From NCBI GenBank assembly GCA_016764135.1, contig JAESSL010000315.1:1-6189 (forward strand): a DNA stretch of 6,189 bases, in the 5' to 3' direction. Each line of letters starts with the position of its first letter. The stretch's first letter is position 1. Positions 1-5,795 of the stretch are shown here, piece after piece. A program made the translations under genes and the position numbers. Below the pieces are notes generated by a model, which saw only the letters and a list, made by a program, of their open reading frames with translations, searched no databases and was not told the origin of the DNA. Origin of the DNA: Alphaproteobacteria bacterium (lineage in GTDB: Bacteria > Pseudomonadota > Alphaproteobacteria > UBA8366 > GCA-2717185).

Positions 1-909
1 CGCCTGATCCATATAATCCAGCCGGGCGCCCGCCTCGGCGGCCATGCGCTGCCCATCGCCTGTATTGGTCGACGGACTGGCGCGCCAGTCCAACGGGCCG
101 GGAAAATGCTCCGCCATCATGGCGTCGTTCCACTCAAACCCGCCGCTGGCCAGAACCACGCCACCGGTTGCGATGATCTCAACGGCGCCGTCCGCCCCGT
201 CATATTCAAGCCCCGTCACCGCGCCATCCTTCGTCGTCAATCGCGCGACCGGCGCGTTCAACCGAAGTTCCACGCCCTGATCGAGGCACCCTTTCAACAA
301 ACCAACCGTCAGCGCATTGCCGCGCACCCGCGCATCCACCCATTTGCGCCACGCCAGTTTGTGGAAAATCCGTAACATGCCCTTCTTGGGATTCGAGAAG
401 AAGTGCGTGTCGACGACCTCGTGATAATTAAGGCGTATATCCATCGTCGGTTTGCGAATTTTGTCGCGCCAATCGCCCAGGATGGCGACGCGCAGCGGCG
501 CGGCGTTGACGTTGCGGCCCATCGCCATGCCGCCCGACATTTCCGCATACGGGTCCGGATCTCGGTTTGAGATGAACCGCAGCGGGCTATGAGCCTCCAG
601 AAACTTCAACATCACGGGCGCCTGATCGACAAAGGCGGACCAGAGCGATTCTTCGGCATTGTGCCAGCCATCCGGCGACGCCGCGCGGATGTATTTCAAC
701 GCCGCCTCCGGGGAATCGCTGACGCCCAAGCGCGCCATGTGATGATTGTTCGGCGCCCAGATGCAACCACCGGACATGGCGGTGGTGCCGCCGAGAACAG
801 GCGCCTTCTCCAACACCAGCACCCGAGCGCCTTTCACGGCGGCGCTGAGCGCTGCGCTCAACCCCGCTGCGCCCGTTCCCATGACCACAACATCATATGT
901 TTCCGCCAT
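1..909 (-). CDS. FAD-dependent oxidoreductase, fumarate reductase/KstD-like (3' end off the left edge)
   Basis: Reading leftward from the ATG at 909-907 gives 303 codons without a stop, so the C-terminus lies beyond position 1. The N-terminus (MAETYDVVVMGTGAAGLSAA) is a Rossmann dinucleotide-binding fold with GTGAAG at residues 11-16 and an acidic E34 ending the second strand, which binds the FAD ribose. It is followed by GGTTAMSGG (residues 40-48) and IWAPNNH (50-56), typical of the FAD_binding_2 family that includes fumarate reductase flavoproteins and 3-ketosteroid delta1-dehydrogenases. The last visible stretch, around NTGDGQRMAAEAGA, is also family-typical. It probably oxidises or reduces a C-C bond in a cytoplasmic substrate; which one is unknown, as the catalytic C-terminal part is missing. 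A GGAG eight bases before the ATG supports the start. It is divergent from the enolase-superfamily gene, suggesting a shared catabolic pathway, but this is inference. Confidence 0.88.
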   Translation of the reverse strand, partial: MAETYDVVVMGTGAAGLSAALSAAVKGARVLVLEKAPVLGGTTAMSGGCIWAPNNHHMARLGVSDSPEAALKYIRAASPDGWHNAEESLWSAFVDQAPVMLKFLEAHSPLRFISNRDPDPYAEMSGGMAMGRNVNAAPLRVAILGDWRDKIRKPTMDIRLNYHEVVDTHFFSNPKKGMLRIFHKLAWRKWVDARVRGNALTVGLLKGCLDQGVELRLNAPVARLTTKDGAVTGLEYDGADGAVEIIATGGVVLASGGFEWNDAMMAEHFPGPLDWRASPSTNTGDGQRMAAEAGARLDYMDQA

Positions 910-1096
910 CGCACTATCTCCGCCAAACCTAGAGTTCCATCCATTATCCGGCACTGTGGCGCCGTCCCCAATCCCATGCAAGCGCATCCCGCGCCCTTGA
1001 TTCTTCGGCGCCATAGCGAGAGACTAAACGGCGATACCCGCCCGAACTCCAACACCAAATTTTAGCCCCGAAACCCTTCAGACAGGACCAAGCGCC
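910..1096. other. Divergent intergenic region
   Basis: This 187-bp gap separates the start codons of the leftward flavoprotein gene and the rightward enolase-superfamily gene, so it must hold both of their promoters. I found no convincing sigma-70 -35/-10 pair, no sigma-54 element and no strong dyad. It lacks the A/T-rich dyads found upstream of the three nitrogen units. Ribosome-binding sequences lie at each end: GGAG on the minus strand near 918-921, and AGGA at 1084-1087 on the plus strand. Confidence 0.6.
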
Positions 1097-2272
1097 ATGA
1101 AAATTACAGGCTGCGAAACTCTGCATTGCGGCGCAGGTTGGCGCAATTTCTCGTTTCTAAAACTCCAGACCGATAGCGGCCTCACGGGGATTTCGGAATA
1201 CAATGAAAGCTACGGCAGCAAGGGGCTGACCGCCGTCATCGAAGCGCTGGTCGGAACCATCGAAGGGTTGGACCCCCGAAATCACCACGCCATCAGCCAA
1301 AAACTCTACGCCATGACCCGACAGGCGCCGGGCGGCGTCAACCAGCAAGCCATGGCGGCGATTGAAAACGCGATGATGGATATTGTCGGCAAAGCGTATG
1401 ACGTCCCGGTTTATGCATTGCTGGGCGGCGCCATGCGCGACCGCCTGCCGTTATACTGGTCCCATTGTGGGTCCTATCTGGTGCATGAGGCGGCGTCCAA
1501 AGCGATCGGGCGCCCGCGACTGGAATCGCTGGATCAGGTCGTCGAGCTAGGCCGCCGCGTCAAGGAAAGCGGCTTCAAGGCGTTGAAGACCAACATTTTT
1601 CAGTTTGGCGACGACCCGCATATGTATATGCCGGGGTTCGGGCGCAGCGCCGGCGGGCCAGAGCTCAATATTGACCGAAAGATCATCAACGATCTGCGCG
1701 CGCAACTGGAAGCCTTCCGGGAGGGCGTCGGTCCCGATATCGGCATTCATCTCGACCTCAACTTCAATTTAAAAACCGAAGGGTATTTGCAGGTCACGCG
1801 CGCGTTGGACGATTTGGGCCTGACCTGGTTTGAAATTGATCTGTTTGACCCGAAGGCCTTGCGCCACATTCGAAATTCCACCCGCACGCCGATTGCGTCT
1901 TGTGAATCCCTGTACGGCTTGCGCGAATTCCGACCGTATTTTGAAAACCATTCCATGGATGTCGCGATCATTGATCTGCCCTGGAACGGCGTCTGGCTTT
2001 CCATGAAAATCGCCGCGATGGCGGAGGCCTATGAAATAAATGTCGCACCGCATAACTTTTATGGTCATCTCTCGACGATCATGAGCGCCCATCTTTGCGC
2101 CGCTGTGCCAAATTTCCGGGTCATGGAAATTGAAGTCGATGATGTGCCCTGGAAAGACGATCTTGTCACCAACCCGCCCGTGGTTGAGGACGGCTGTCTT
2201 CTCTTGCCCCAGGGGCCCGGTTGGGGCTTGGAATTGAACGAAGATGCAATCCGGGCGCACCCGCCGCTTTAA
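1097..2272 (+). CDS. Mandelate racemase / sugar-acid dehydratase family enzyme (enolase superfamily)
   Basis: A 391-residue protein, the usual length for this cytoplasmic superfamily, which abstracts the proton alpha to a carboxylate with Mg2+ assistance. The N-terminal capping domain spans about residues 1-120, followed by the TIM-like barrel. Visible active-site residues are K164 in KTN, the metal ligands D220 (HLDLN), E246 (WFEID) and E270 (SCES), and the Asp-His base pair D293 (IIDLPWNG) and H319 (VAPHNFYGH). Spacing matches mandelate racemase (D195/E221/E247/D270/H297). The second lysine of the racemase KxK motif is N166, as in galactonate-dehydratase-type members, so a dehydratase of an acid sugar is more likely than a racemase. 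The metal-ligand strand reads FEID rather than the common EEP or EQP. A stretch rich in Gly, Pro and Met (about 168-190) looks like an insertion. AGGA lies about nine bases before the ATG. Family is certain; substrate is not recognisable. Confidence 0.9.
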   Translation: MKITGCETLHCGAGWRNFSFLKLQTDSGLTGISEYNESYGSKGLTAVIEALVGTIEGLDPRNHHAISQKLYAMTRQAPGGVNQQAMAAIENAMMDIVGKAYDVPVYALLGGAMRDRLPLYWSHCGSYLVHEAASKAIGRPRLESLDQVVELGRRVKESGFKALKTNIFQFGDDPHMYMPGFGRSAGGPELNIDRKIINDLRAQLEAFREGVGPDIGIHLDLNFNLKTEGYLQVTRALDDLGLTWFEIDLFDPKALRHIRNSTRTPIASCESLYGLREFRPYFENHSMDVAIIDLPWNGVWLSMKIAAMAEAYEINVAPHNFYGHLSTIMSAHLCAAVPNFRVMEIEVDDVPWKDDLVTNPPVVEDGCLLLPQGPGWGLELNEDAIRAHPPL

Positions 2273-2281
2273 ATCGATTCG

Positions 2282-2316
2282 GCGAACGACTGTCGCAGAC
2301 GTGGCGATTCGCTTTT
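2282..2316 (+). terminator. Weak candidate terminator after the enolase-superfamily gene
   Basis: GCGAACG (2282-2288) can pair with CGATTCGC (2305-2312) if one A is bulged, around a loop of about 16 bases, and the stem is followed by TTTT (2313-2316). It lies ten bases after the stop codon. The stem is short, the loop long and the T-run brief, so this is only a plausible end of the upstream transcript. Confidence 0.3.
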
Positions 2317-2318
2317 CC

Positions 2319-2357
2319 CGATTAAAATTTAGGCGAAAAATGGCTAATTTATAGCCA
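2319..2357. promoter_or_regulatory. Two tandem 17-bp dyads, candidate enhancer sites for the TorF gene
   Basis: The site at 2341-2357 is a perfect palindrome, TGGCTA-ATTTA-TAGCCA. The site at 2319-2335 (CGATTA-AAATT-TAGGCG) matches six of the eight fixed positions of the shared pattern TGNNTA-N5-TANNCA. Their centres are 22 bp apart, about two helical turns, so a protein would see both on one face. The centres lie 95 and 117 bp upstream of the -24 GG at 2444, the usual range for a sigma-54 activator. Related dyads precede the glnK and urtA promoters. The protein that binds is not known; NtrC is the natural guess. Confidence 0.5.
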
Positions 2358-2442
2358 AAAATCTCCCTATTAGACGCCAACGGAGGCTCTCTTCTACCTT
2401 GCTTTGCATTCTAACGCTGGGTTTTCCTCAAGTTCCGGTTTT

Positions 2443-2457
2443 TGGTATGTAAATTGC
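2443..2457 (+). promoter_or_regulatory. Sigma-54 promoter of the TorF-family gene
   Basis: TGGTATGTAAATTGC matches the sigma-54 consensus TGGCAC-N5-TTGC, with -24 GG at 2444-2445 and -12 GC at 2456-2457 in exact GG-N10-GC spacing, followed by T as in TTGCW. The only weak position is T for C after the GG. Transcription would begin near 2469, leaving a leader of about 70 bases. Dependence on RpoN and an enhancer-binding protein follows from the promoter class. Confidence 0.75.
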
Positions 2458-2529
2458 TTAAGAAGTGGCATCGTAAGAAACCGCATCGTAATTCGCAAAA
2501 TTTGAAAATCGACTGAATTTTGCTTTCGA

Positions 2530-2536
2530 AAGGAAG
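2530..2536 (+). promoter_or_regulatory. Ribosome binding site that fixes the TorF gene start
   Basis: AAGGAAG sits four bases before the ATG at 2541 (six bases from the GGA core). It favours this ATG over an in-frame TTG at 2520, which lies upstream of the site and would place charged residues ahead of the signal peptide. Confidence 0.8.
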
Positions 2537-2540
2537 AATA

Positions 2541-3299
2541 ATGCTCAAGAAAAACTTGGGCGGCGTCATCGCCGCCCTTTTGGTGGTTGGCGTTCCCGGA
2601 CAAGCCTTCGCTGAGAAGAAAATGATGGAAACGAACATTGGTGATTTCTCCGCGAATGTATCGCTCTACTCCGATTACATTTACCGAGGAATTTCCCAGA
2701 CCTTCGAAGAACCCTCCATTCAGGGTGGGGCGGACTGGTCCCACGACAGCGGCTTTTACGCTGGCGCATGGGCGTCCAATGTCGACTTCAACGACGGCGA
2801 TCAGGCGCATATCGAAATTGACGTTTATGCCGGTTATGGCGGCTCCATCGGCAATTTCGGATACGACATCGGCATTCTGCAATATTTGTATCCCGGCGCG
2901 TCCAGTAGCCTGAGCTACGACTTCTGGGAAGTAACCCCGTCGATCTCCTACGATTTCGGCGTCGCCTCGGTTGGCGCATCCATCTCCTACACGCCTGATA
3001 ATTTCGGCGGCAGCGACGAAGCGTTCTTCTATCAGGCGACGATCGAAGCGCCATTGCCAAAGGGTTTCACCATAAGCGCCAATATTGGTCGCTGGAACAT
3101 TGAAGACAACGCAACCTTCGCGCTTCCAGACTACACAACCTGGGGCGTCGGGCTGAATTATGGCCTGGGTTCCCTGAACTCCAAGCTGGAAGCCTTCTCC
3201 ATTGGCGTCGATTACACCGACACCAATATTGATCGCTCTGTTTGCGGCAGCGACAATTGCGACGGTCGCGCCGTGTTCAATATTTCCGCATCGTTCTAA
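2541..3299 (+). CDS. TorF/Gcw_chp-family putative outer-membrane porin
   Basis: A 252-residue secreted protein. A Sec signal peptide with a KK n-region, hydrophobic core IAALLVVGV and an AFA cleavage site after residue 24 leads to EKKMMETN. The mature part opens with NVSLYSDYIYRGISQT (39-54), the hallmark of the TIGR02001/PF09694 family, followed by alternating aromatic and glycine-rich strands (for example GFYAGAWASNVDF, 71-83) typical of an outer-membrane beta-barrel. It ends in phenylalanine (NISASF), as barrel substrates of the BAM complex do. A CGSDNC pair (C235, C240) near the end fits the family and may form a disulfide in a loop. Family function is unproven; NCBI names it a putative porin. 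In Herbaspirillum a membrane-associated protein, NlmA, is encoded with glnK-amtB under nitrogen control, and I believe it is related. Here the gene has its own sigma-54 promoter and terminator, so it is a separate unit, likely for diffusion of small nitrogen compounds. Confidence 0.88.
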   Translation: MLKKNLGGVIAALLVVGVPGQAFAEKKMMETNIGDFSANVSLYSDYIYRGISQTFEEPSIQGGADWSHDSGFYAGAWASNVDFNDGDQAHIEIDVYAGYGGSIGNFGYDIGILQYLYPGASSSLSYDFWEVTPSISYDFGVASVGASISYTPDNFGGSDEAFFYQATIEAPLPKGFTISANIGRWNIEDNATFALPDYTTWGVGLNYGLGSLNSKLEAFSIGVDYTDTNIDRSVCGSDNCDGRAVFNISASF

Positions 3300-3358
3300 A
3301 CCAACCACTTTCCAAGATAGGGGGCTCTTACAGACCACACCTGTAATTGCCTCCTTAT

Positions 3359-3396
3359 AAACCGGTTCGAGCGCCGCACGCTCGAGCCGGTTTTTT
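3359..3396 (+). terminator. Rho-independent terminator after the TorF-family gene
   Basis: The arms AACCGGTTCGAGC (3359-3371) and GCTCGAGCCGGTT (3380-3392, with only one T-G wobble) form a 13-bp GC-rich stem with a loop of about eight bases. The 3' arm runs into TTTTTT (3391-3396). It lies about 60 bases after the stop codon and separates this transcript from glnK. Confidence 0.92.
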
Positions 3397-3458
3397 ATTG
3401 CCCGCGCCCTCCGCCAAAAAACACGATGCCCGTTTACGACCGCAGCAAAAACTCATTA

Positions 3459-3534
3459 CGCTCAATAATTAGACAATTTTAATTTTGCTTATTTTTTATC
3501 CTGTTCTATTATTTTTATGCCTTTTTTTTAGCCA
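3459..3534. promoter_or_regulatory. Three 17-bp dyad-like sites, candidate enhancer region for glnK-amtB
   Basis: Within this very AT-rich stretch three copies of TGNNTA-N5-TANNCA can be read: CGCTCA-ATAAT-TAGACA (3459-3475, six of eight fixed positions), TGCTTA-TTTTT-TATCCT (3486-3502, seven) and TGCCTT-TTTTT-TAGCCA (3518-3534, seven). The last shares its right half TAGCCA with the perfect site before the TorF gene. Its centre lies 94 bp from the -24 GG, against 95 bp there. The others lie at 126 and 153 bp. Because the region is AT-rich some matches could be chance; position and the match to the neighbouring promoters are the support. The T-runs may also bend the DNA to aid looping. Confidence 0.42.
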
Positions 3535-3618
3535 TATCGCGACATTAAAAATTAACACCGCCCCCTGAAATATATGTAACTATCTGATTTTAAATAAATA
3601 ATTACGTTTCATAAATCT

Positions 3619-3633
3619 CGGCACGATTCTTGT
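3619..3633 (+). promoter_or_regulatory. Sigma-54 promoter of glnK-amtB
   Basis: CGGCACGATTCTTGT fits TGGCAC-N5-TTGC, with -24 GG at 3620-3621, intact GGCACG and -12 GT at 3632-3633 in the correct spacing. The deviations are C for T before the GG and T for the final C. Transcription would start near 3645, 61 bases before the glnK ATG. glnK-amtB operons are classic NtrC and sigma-54 targets, which agrees. Confidence 0.82.
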
Positions 3634-3705
3634 AATTACCTATCTCGATTACCGGCGAACGATACCGCCCGAACGAAAAGACAAAACATCGAGGAAGGTA
3701 GAGCA

Positions 3706-4044
3706 ATGAAACTGATTGTGGCCGTCATAAAGCCATTCAAGCTTGATGAAGTCCGGCAGGCGTTGACATCCGTAGGCGTCGAAGGGCTCACCGTTAGCGA
3801 GGTCAAGGGATTTGGCCGGCAAAAGGGTCAGACCGAAATTTATCGGGGCGCTGAATACGCCGTGAACTTTTTGCCCAAAGTAAAAATCGAAGTCGCCATT
3901 CTGGATTCGCAACTCGACGACGTTGTGGAAGCGATTCAATCCGCCGCGAATACGGGGCGAATTGGCGATGGCAAAATTTTCGTCATGGAGCTGTCCAAAG
4001 CCGTGCGCATCCGCACCGGCGAAACCGACGACAGCGCAATCTAG
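3706..4044 (+). CDS. glnK: PII nitrogen signal-transduction protein GlnK
   Basis: A 112-residue protein, exactly the PII length, cytoplasmic and trimeric in the family. It senses ATP/ADP and 2-oxoglutarate and plugs the AmtB channel when ammonium is plentiful. The start MKLIVAVIKPFKLDEVRQAL is the PII signature. The T-loop (37-55) carries Y51 in YRGAEYAV, the uridylylation site of GlnD, and R47, which enters the AmtB pore in E. coli. Nucleotide and 2-oxoglutarate contacts Q39, K58, the B-loop TGRIGDGKI (83-91), R101 and R103 are all present, so it should be fully functional. GAGGAAGG lies seven bases before the ATG. It is 52 bases upstream of amtB with no terminator between, so they form one transcript from the sigma-54 promoter at 3619-3633. 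Linkage to amtB favours glnK over glnB. Confidence 0.96.
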   Translation: MKLIVAVIKPFKLDEVRQALTSVGVEGLTVSEVKGFGRQKGQTEIYRGAEYAVNFLPKVKIEVAILDSQLDDVVEAIQSAANTGRIGDGKIFVMELSKAVRIRTGETDDSAI

Positions 4045-4096
4045 CAAGCGTCCCTTAGGCTTATCATTCGAGCCCATTCATTCGAAAGAGATAAAC

Positions 4097-5473
4097 ATGT
4101 TTAGCAAAACTGGAAAATCTGGGCGGATCGGTCTTCTGACCCTTGCCGTCGGCGCGTTAATGACGCTCACCACGGCGACCCCGGCAACCGCAGCGGTCGA
4201 TCCGGAAGTCGTCTTCATCTTCAACACATTTTCATTCCTCATCCACGGCGTTCTGGTCATGTGGATGGCGGCTGGTTTCGCCATGCTGGAATCAGGCCTG
4301 GTTCGCACCAAGAACACTGCGGCGATCTGCCTGAAAAACATCGCGCTCTATTCCGTCGCTGGCATCATGTATTACCTCATCGGCTACGCGCTGATGTACA
4401 CCAACGTGTCCGCAGACGGTTGGATTGGAACCTTCAGCTTCCTGTACAATCCAGGCAACGCGGAGCTTATACTGATTAACGCTGAGAATGCGACGCCAGA
4501 GATGCTGAAAGCGGTCACCGATGGTGGTTATTCCTCCATGTCCGATTGGTTCTTCCAGATGGTGTTTGTCGCGACCGCATCTTCTGTGGTCTCCGGCACG
4601 TTAGCGGAACGCATCAAAATCTGGCCCTTCATGCTCTTCGTCGTCGTATTGTCGGGGGTCATTTATCCCATCCAGGGTTCCTGGGTTTGGGGCGCAGGCT
4701 GGTTGGCCACGATGGGCTTCAGCGATTTTGCGGGCTCCACGCTGGTTCACTCGGTCGGCGGCTGGTGCGCTCTGACGGGCGCCATCATCCTGGGCGCACG
4801 CAAAGGGAAGTACGGCCCCAACGGTCAGATCATACCAATTCCGGGCTCGAACCTGCCGCTTGCGACACTGGGCGCGTTCATTCTCTGGTTTGGCTGGTTC
4901 GGCTTTAACGGCGGCTCCCAACTTGCTCTGGGTAGCGCGATGGACGCCGCAGCGATCGCTATCGTTTACGTTAACACCAACCTGGCGGCGGCGGGCGGCG
5001 TTTTGGCGGCAATGACCCTCACTCAATTGCTGTACAAAAAAATCGACCTCAGCCTGACGCTTAATGGCGCCATTGGCGGCCTGGTCGCAATCACAGCGGG
5101 TCCGGATCTTCAAAACCACCTGATGTCCATCATCATTGGCGGAATTGGCGGCGTGCTGGTGGTCGTAACGGTGCCGCTTCTCGACAAACTCAAGATTGAT
5201 GATGTCGTTGGCGCTATTCCCGCCCACCTTATCTGTGGCATCTGGGGCACATTGGCCGTCGGTATATTCGGCAGCGGCGATATCCTGACCCAGTTGACCG
5301 GCATCGTCGCAATTGGCGCCTTTGTCGTCGTCGCAAGTTCGGTTCTTTGGCTTGCGCTCAAATATACGGTTGGTATCCGTATCTCCGAAGAAGACGAGTT
5401 TGTTGGGATGGATAAATCAGAACTCGGCATGGAGGCCTATCCCGAATTCGGGCGCGGCTCCCAAACGCTGTAA
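4097..5473 (+). CDS. amtB: Ammonium channel AmtB
   Basis: A 458-residue inner-membrane protein that conducts ammonium as NH3 plus H+, trimeric in the family. I take the ATG at 4097, with GAAAGAG just before it, because it gives a clean signal peptide (KTGKSGR, hydrophobic core, then ATPATA ending at residue 32), which Amt proteins of proteobacteria commonly have. The open frame extends upstream into glnK but that part is not family-like. Key residues are D210 (SDFAGS), the twin pore histidines H218 (TLVHSVGG) and H377 (IPAHLICGIWG), and the WFGWFGFNGGS segment (264-274). About eleven membrane spans are expected after the signal peptide. The cytoplasmic tail (about 427-458), with EEDEFVGMDKSELGMEAYPEF at its core, is the conserved region that couples subunits and binds GlnK. 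It is co-transcribed with glnK and ends before a strong terminator. Confidence 0.96.
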   Translation: MFSKTGKSGRIGLLTLAVGALMTLTTATPATAAVDPEVVFIFNTFSFLIHGVLVMWMAAGFAMLESGLVRTKNTAAICLKNIALYSVAGIMYYLIGYALMYTNVSADGWIGTFSFLYNPGNAELILINAENATPEMLKAVTDGGYSSMSDWFFQMVFVATASSVVSGTLAERIKIWPFMLFVVVLSGVIYPIQGSWVWGAGWLATMGFSDFAGSTLVHSVGGWCALTGAIILGARKGKYGPNGQIIPIPGSNLPLATLGAFILWFGWFGFNGGSQLALGSAMDAAAIAIVYVNTNLAAAGGVLAAMTLTQLLYKKIDLSLTLNGAIGGLVAITAGPDLQNHLMSIIIGGIGGVLVVVTVPLLDKLKIDDVVGAIPAHLICGIWGTLAVGIFGSGDILTQLTGIVAIGAFVVVASSVLWLALKYTVGIRISEEDEFVGMDKSELGMEAYPEFGRGSQTL

Positions 5474-5501
5474 TTTCCCAGCAACTCTCCGAACTTTTAT
5501 C

Positions 5502-5533
5502 GGCCCGGACCAAATTGGTCCGGGCCTTTTTTT
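5502..5533 (+). terminator. Rho-independent terminator of glnK-amtB
   Basis: GGCCCGGACCAA (5502-5513) and TTGGTCCGGGCC (5515-5526) are perfect 12-base complements around a single A. In practice this is a stem of about ten pairs with a five-base loop, followed by seven T residues (5527-5533). It lies about 30 bases after the amtB stop codon and isolates the urt unit. Confidence 0.95.
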
Positions 5534-5568
5534 ATTCTGACCTCGCACGCTCCTCTAGCGCGGCCGAT

Positions 5569-5639
5569 TGTTCAAAAAATATGCACCCTTGAGTGATTAA
5601 TTTTTAATCACAATTTTGATTCCGACTATTTTTTATGCG
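5569..5639. promoter_or_regulatory. Three tandem 17-bp dyads, candidate enhancer region for urtA
   Basis: The central site TGATTA-ATTTT-TAATCA (5594-5610) is perfect, and its flanking G and C (5593, 5611) extend the palindrome to 19 bases. On its left is TGTTCA-AAAAA-TATGCA (5569-5585, seven of eight fixed positions). On its right is CGACTA-TTTTT-TATGCG (5623-5639, six of eight). The CG...CG ends of the right site resemble the weaker TorF site at 2319-2335. Centres lie 159, 134 and 105 bp upstream of the -24 GG at 5736. TGCACC at 5582-5587 is an NtrC-like half-site, but no GGTGCA partner follows. The binding protein is inferred, not shown. Confidence 0.5.
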
Positions 5640-5734
5640 AACTCCCCGTCCTCGAATACCGTGAATTTCCCCTATTTTTATATAACTAATTGTTTTTACT
5701 CAGTATTTATAACTACCTAAATTTTAATCAAAGT

Positions 5735-5749
5735 TGGCATGGCCCTTGC
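5735..5749 (+). promoter_or_regulatory. Sigma-54 promoter of the urt operon
   Basis: TGGCATGGCCCTTGC is an almost perfect -24/-12 element, with GG at 5736-5737 and GC at 5748-5749, differing from TGGCAC-N5-TTGC only in T for C at the sixth base. It is the best of the three sigma-54 promoters in the window. Transcription would start near 5761, about 35 bases before the urtA ATG. Confidence 0.87.
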
Positions 5750-5784
5750 GATTATGGGTTTCAGTTTCGTTATTAATGTTCAGT

Positions 5785-5794
5785 GGAGGTGATC
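5785..5794 (+). promoter_or_regulatory. Unusually complete Shine-Dalgarno of urtA
   Basis: GGAGGTGATC is complementary over ten consecutive bases to the conserved 3' end of bacterial 16S rRNA (GATCACCTCC). The GGAGG core is six bases from the ATG at 5796. This is longer pairing than at the other genes here and suggests strong translation of the binding protein. Confidence 0.85.
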
Positions 5795-5795
5795 A

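Noticed and set aside
951..965. CGGCAC in the divergent region as a sigma-54 -24 element
   Set aside because: The bases at the -12 position are CGCC, not TTGC, so only half the element is present.
589..1065. Plus-strand open frame opposite the flavoprotein gene
   Set aside because: Its translation is rich in Arg, His and Pro without domain features, while the opposite strand encodes a textbook FAD-binding fold over the same bases.
2341..2367. Perfect inverted repeat as a terminator rather than an operator
   Set aside because: On the plus strand the six-pair AT-containing stem is followed by A residues, not T; only a minus-strand transcript would see a T-run, and no minus-strand gene ends here.
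2471..2485. Second possible sigma-54 element starting GTGGCATCGTAAG before the TorF gene
   Set aside because: It has the TGGCA half but no TTGC at the required spacing; the element at 2443-2457 matches both halves.
2394..3338. Long minus-strand open frame (314 codons) across the TorF-family gene
   Set aside because: It lies opposite a clear signal-peptide-bearing family member, its translation matches no family I recognise, and it runs through the sigma-54 leader region; it is a codon-bias shadow.
3923..4096. Upstream extension of the amtB frame overlapping glnK
   Set aside because: The extra residues are not family-like and precede a normal signal peptide; the ATG at 4097 gives the expected protein.
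4601..5227. Minus-strand open frame of 208 codons inside amtB
   Set aside because: It is antisense to highly conserved AmtB segments and its composition is typical of a shadow frame; no start signal supports it.
5582..5598. Canonical NtrC box beginning TGCACC upstream of urtA
   Set aside because: Only the left half-site matches; the right half at the correct five-base spacing reads GTGATT instead of GGTGCA. The perfect A/T-cored dyad overlapping it is a better candidate.
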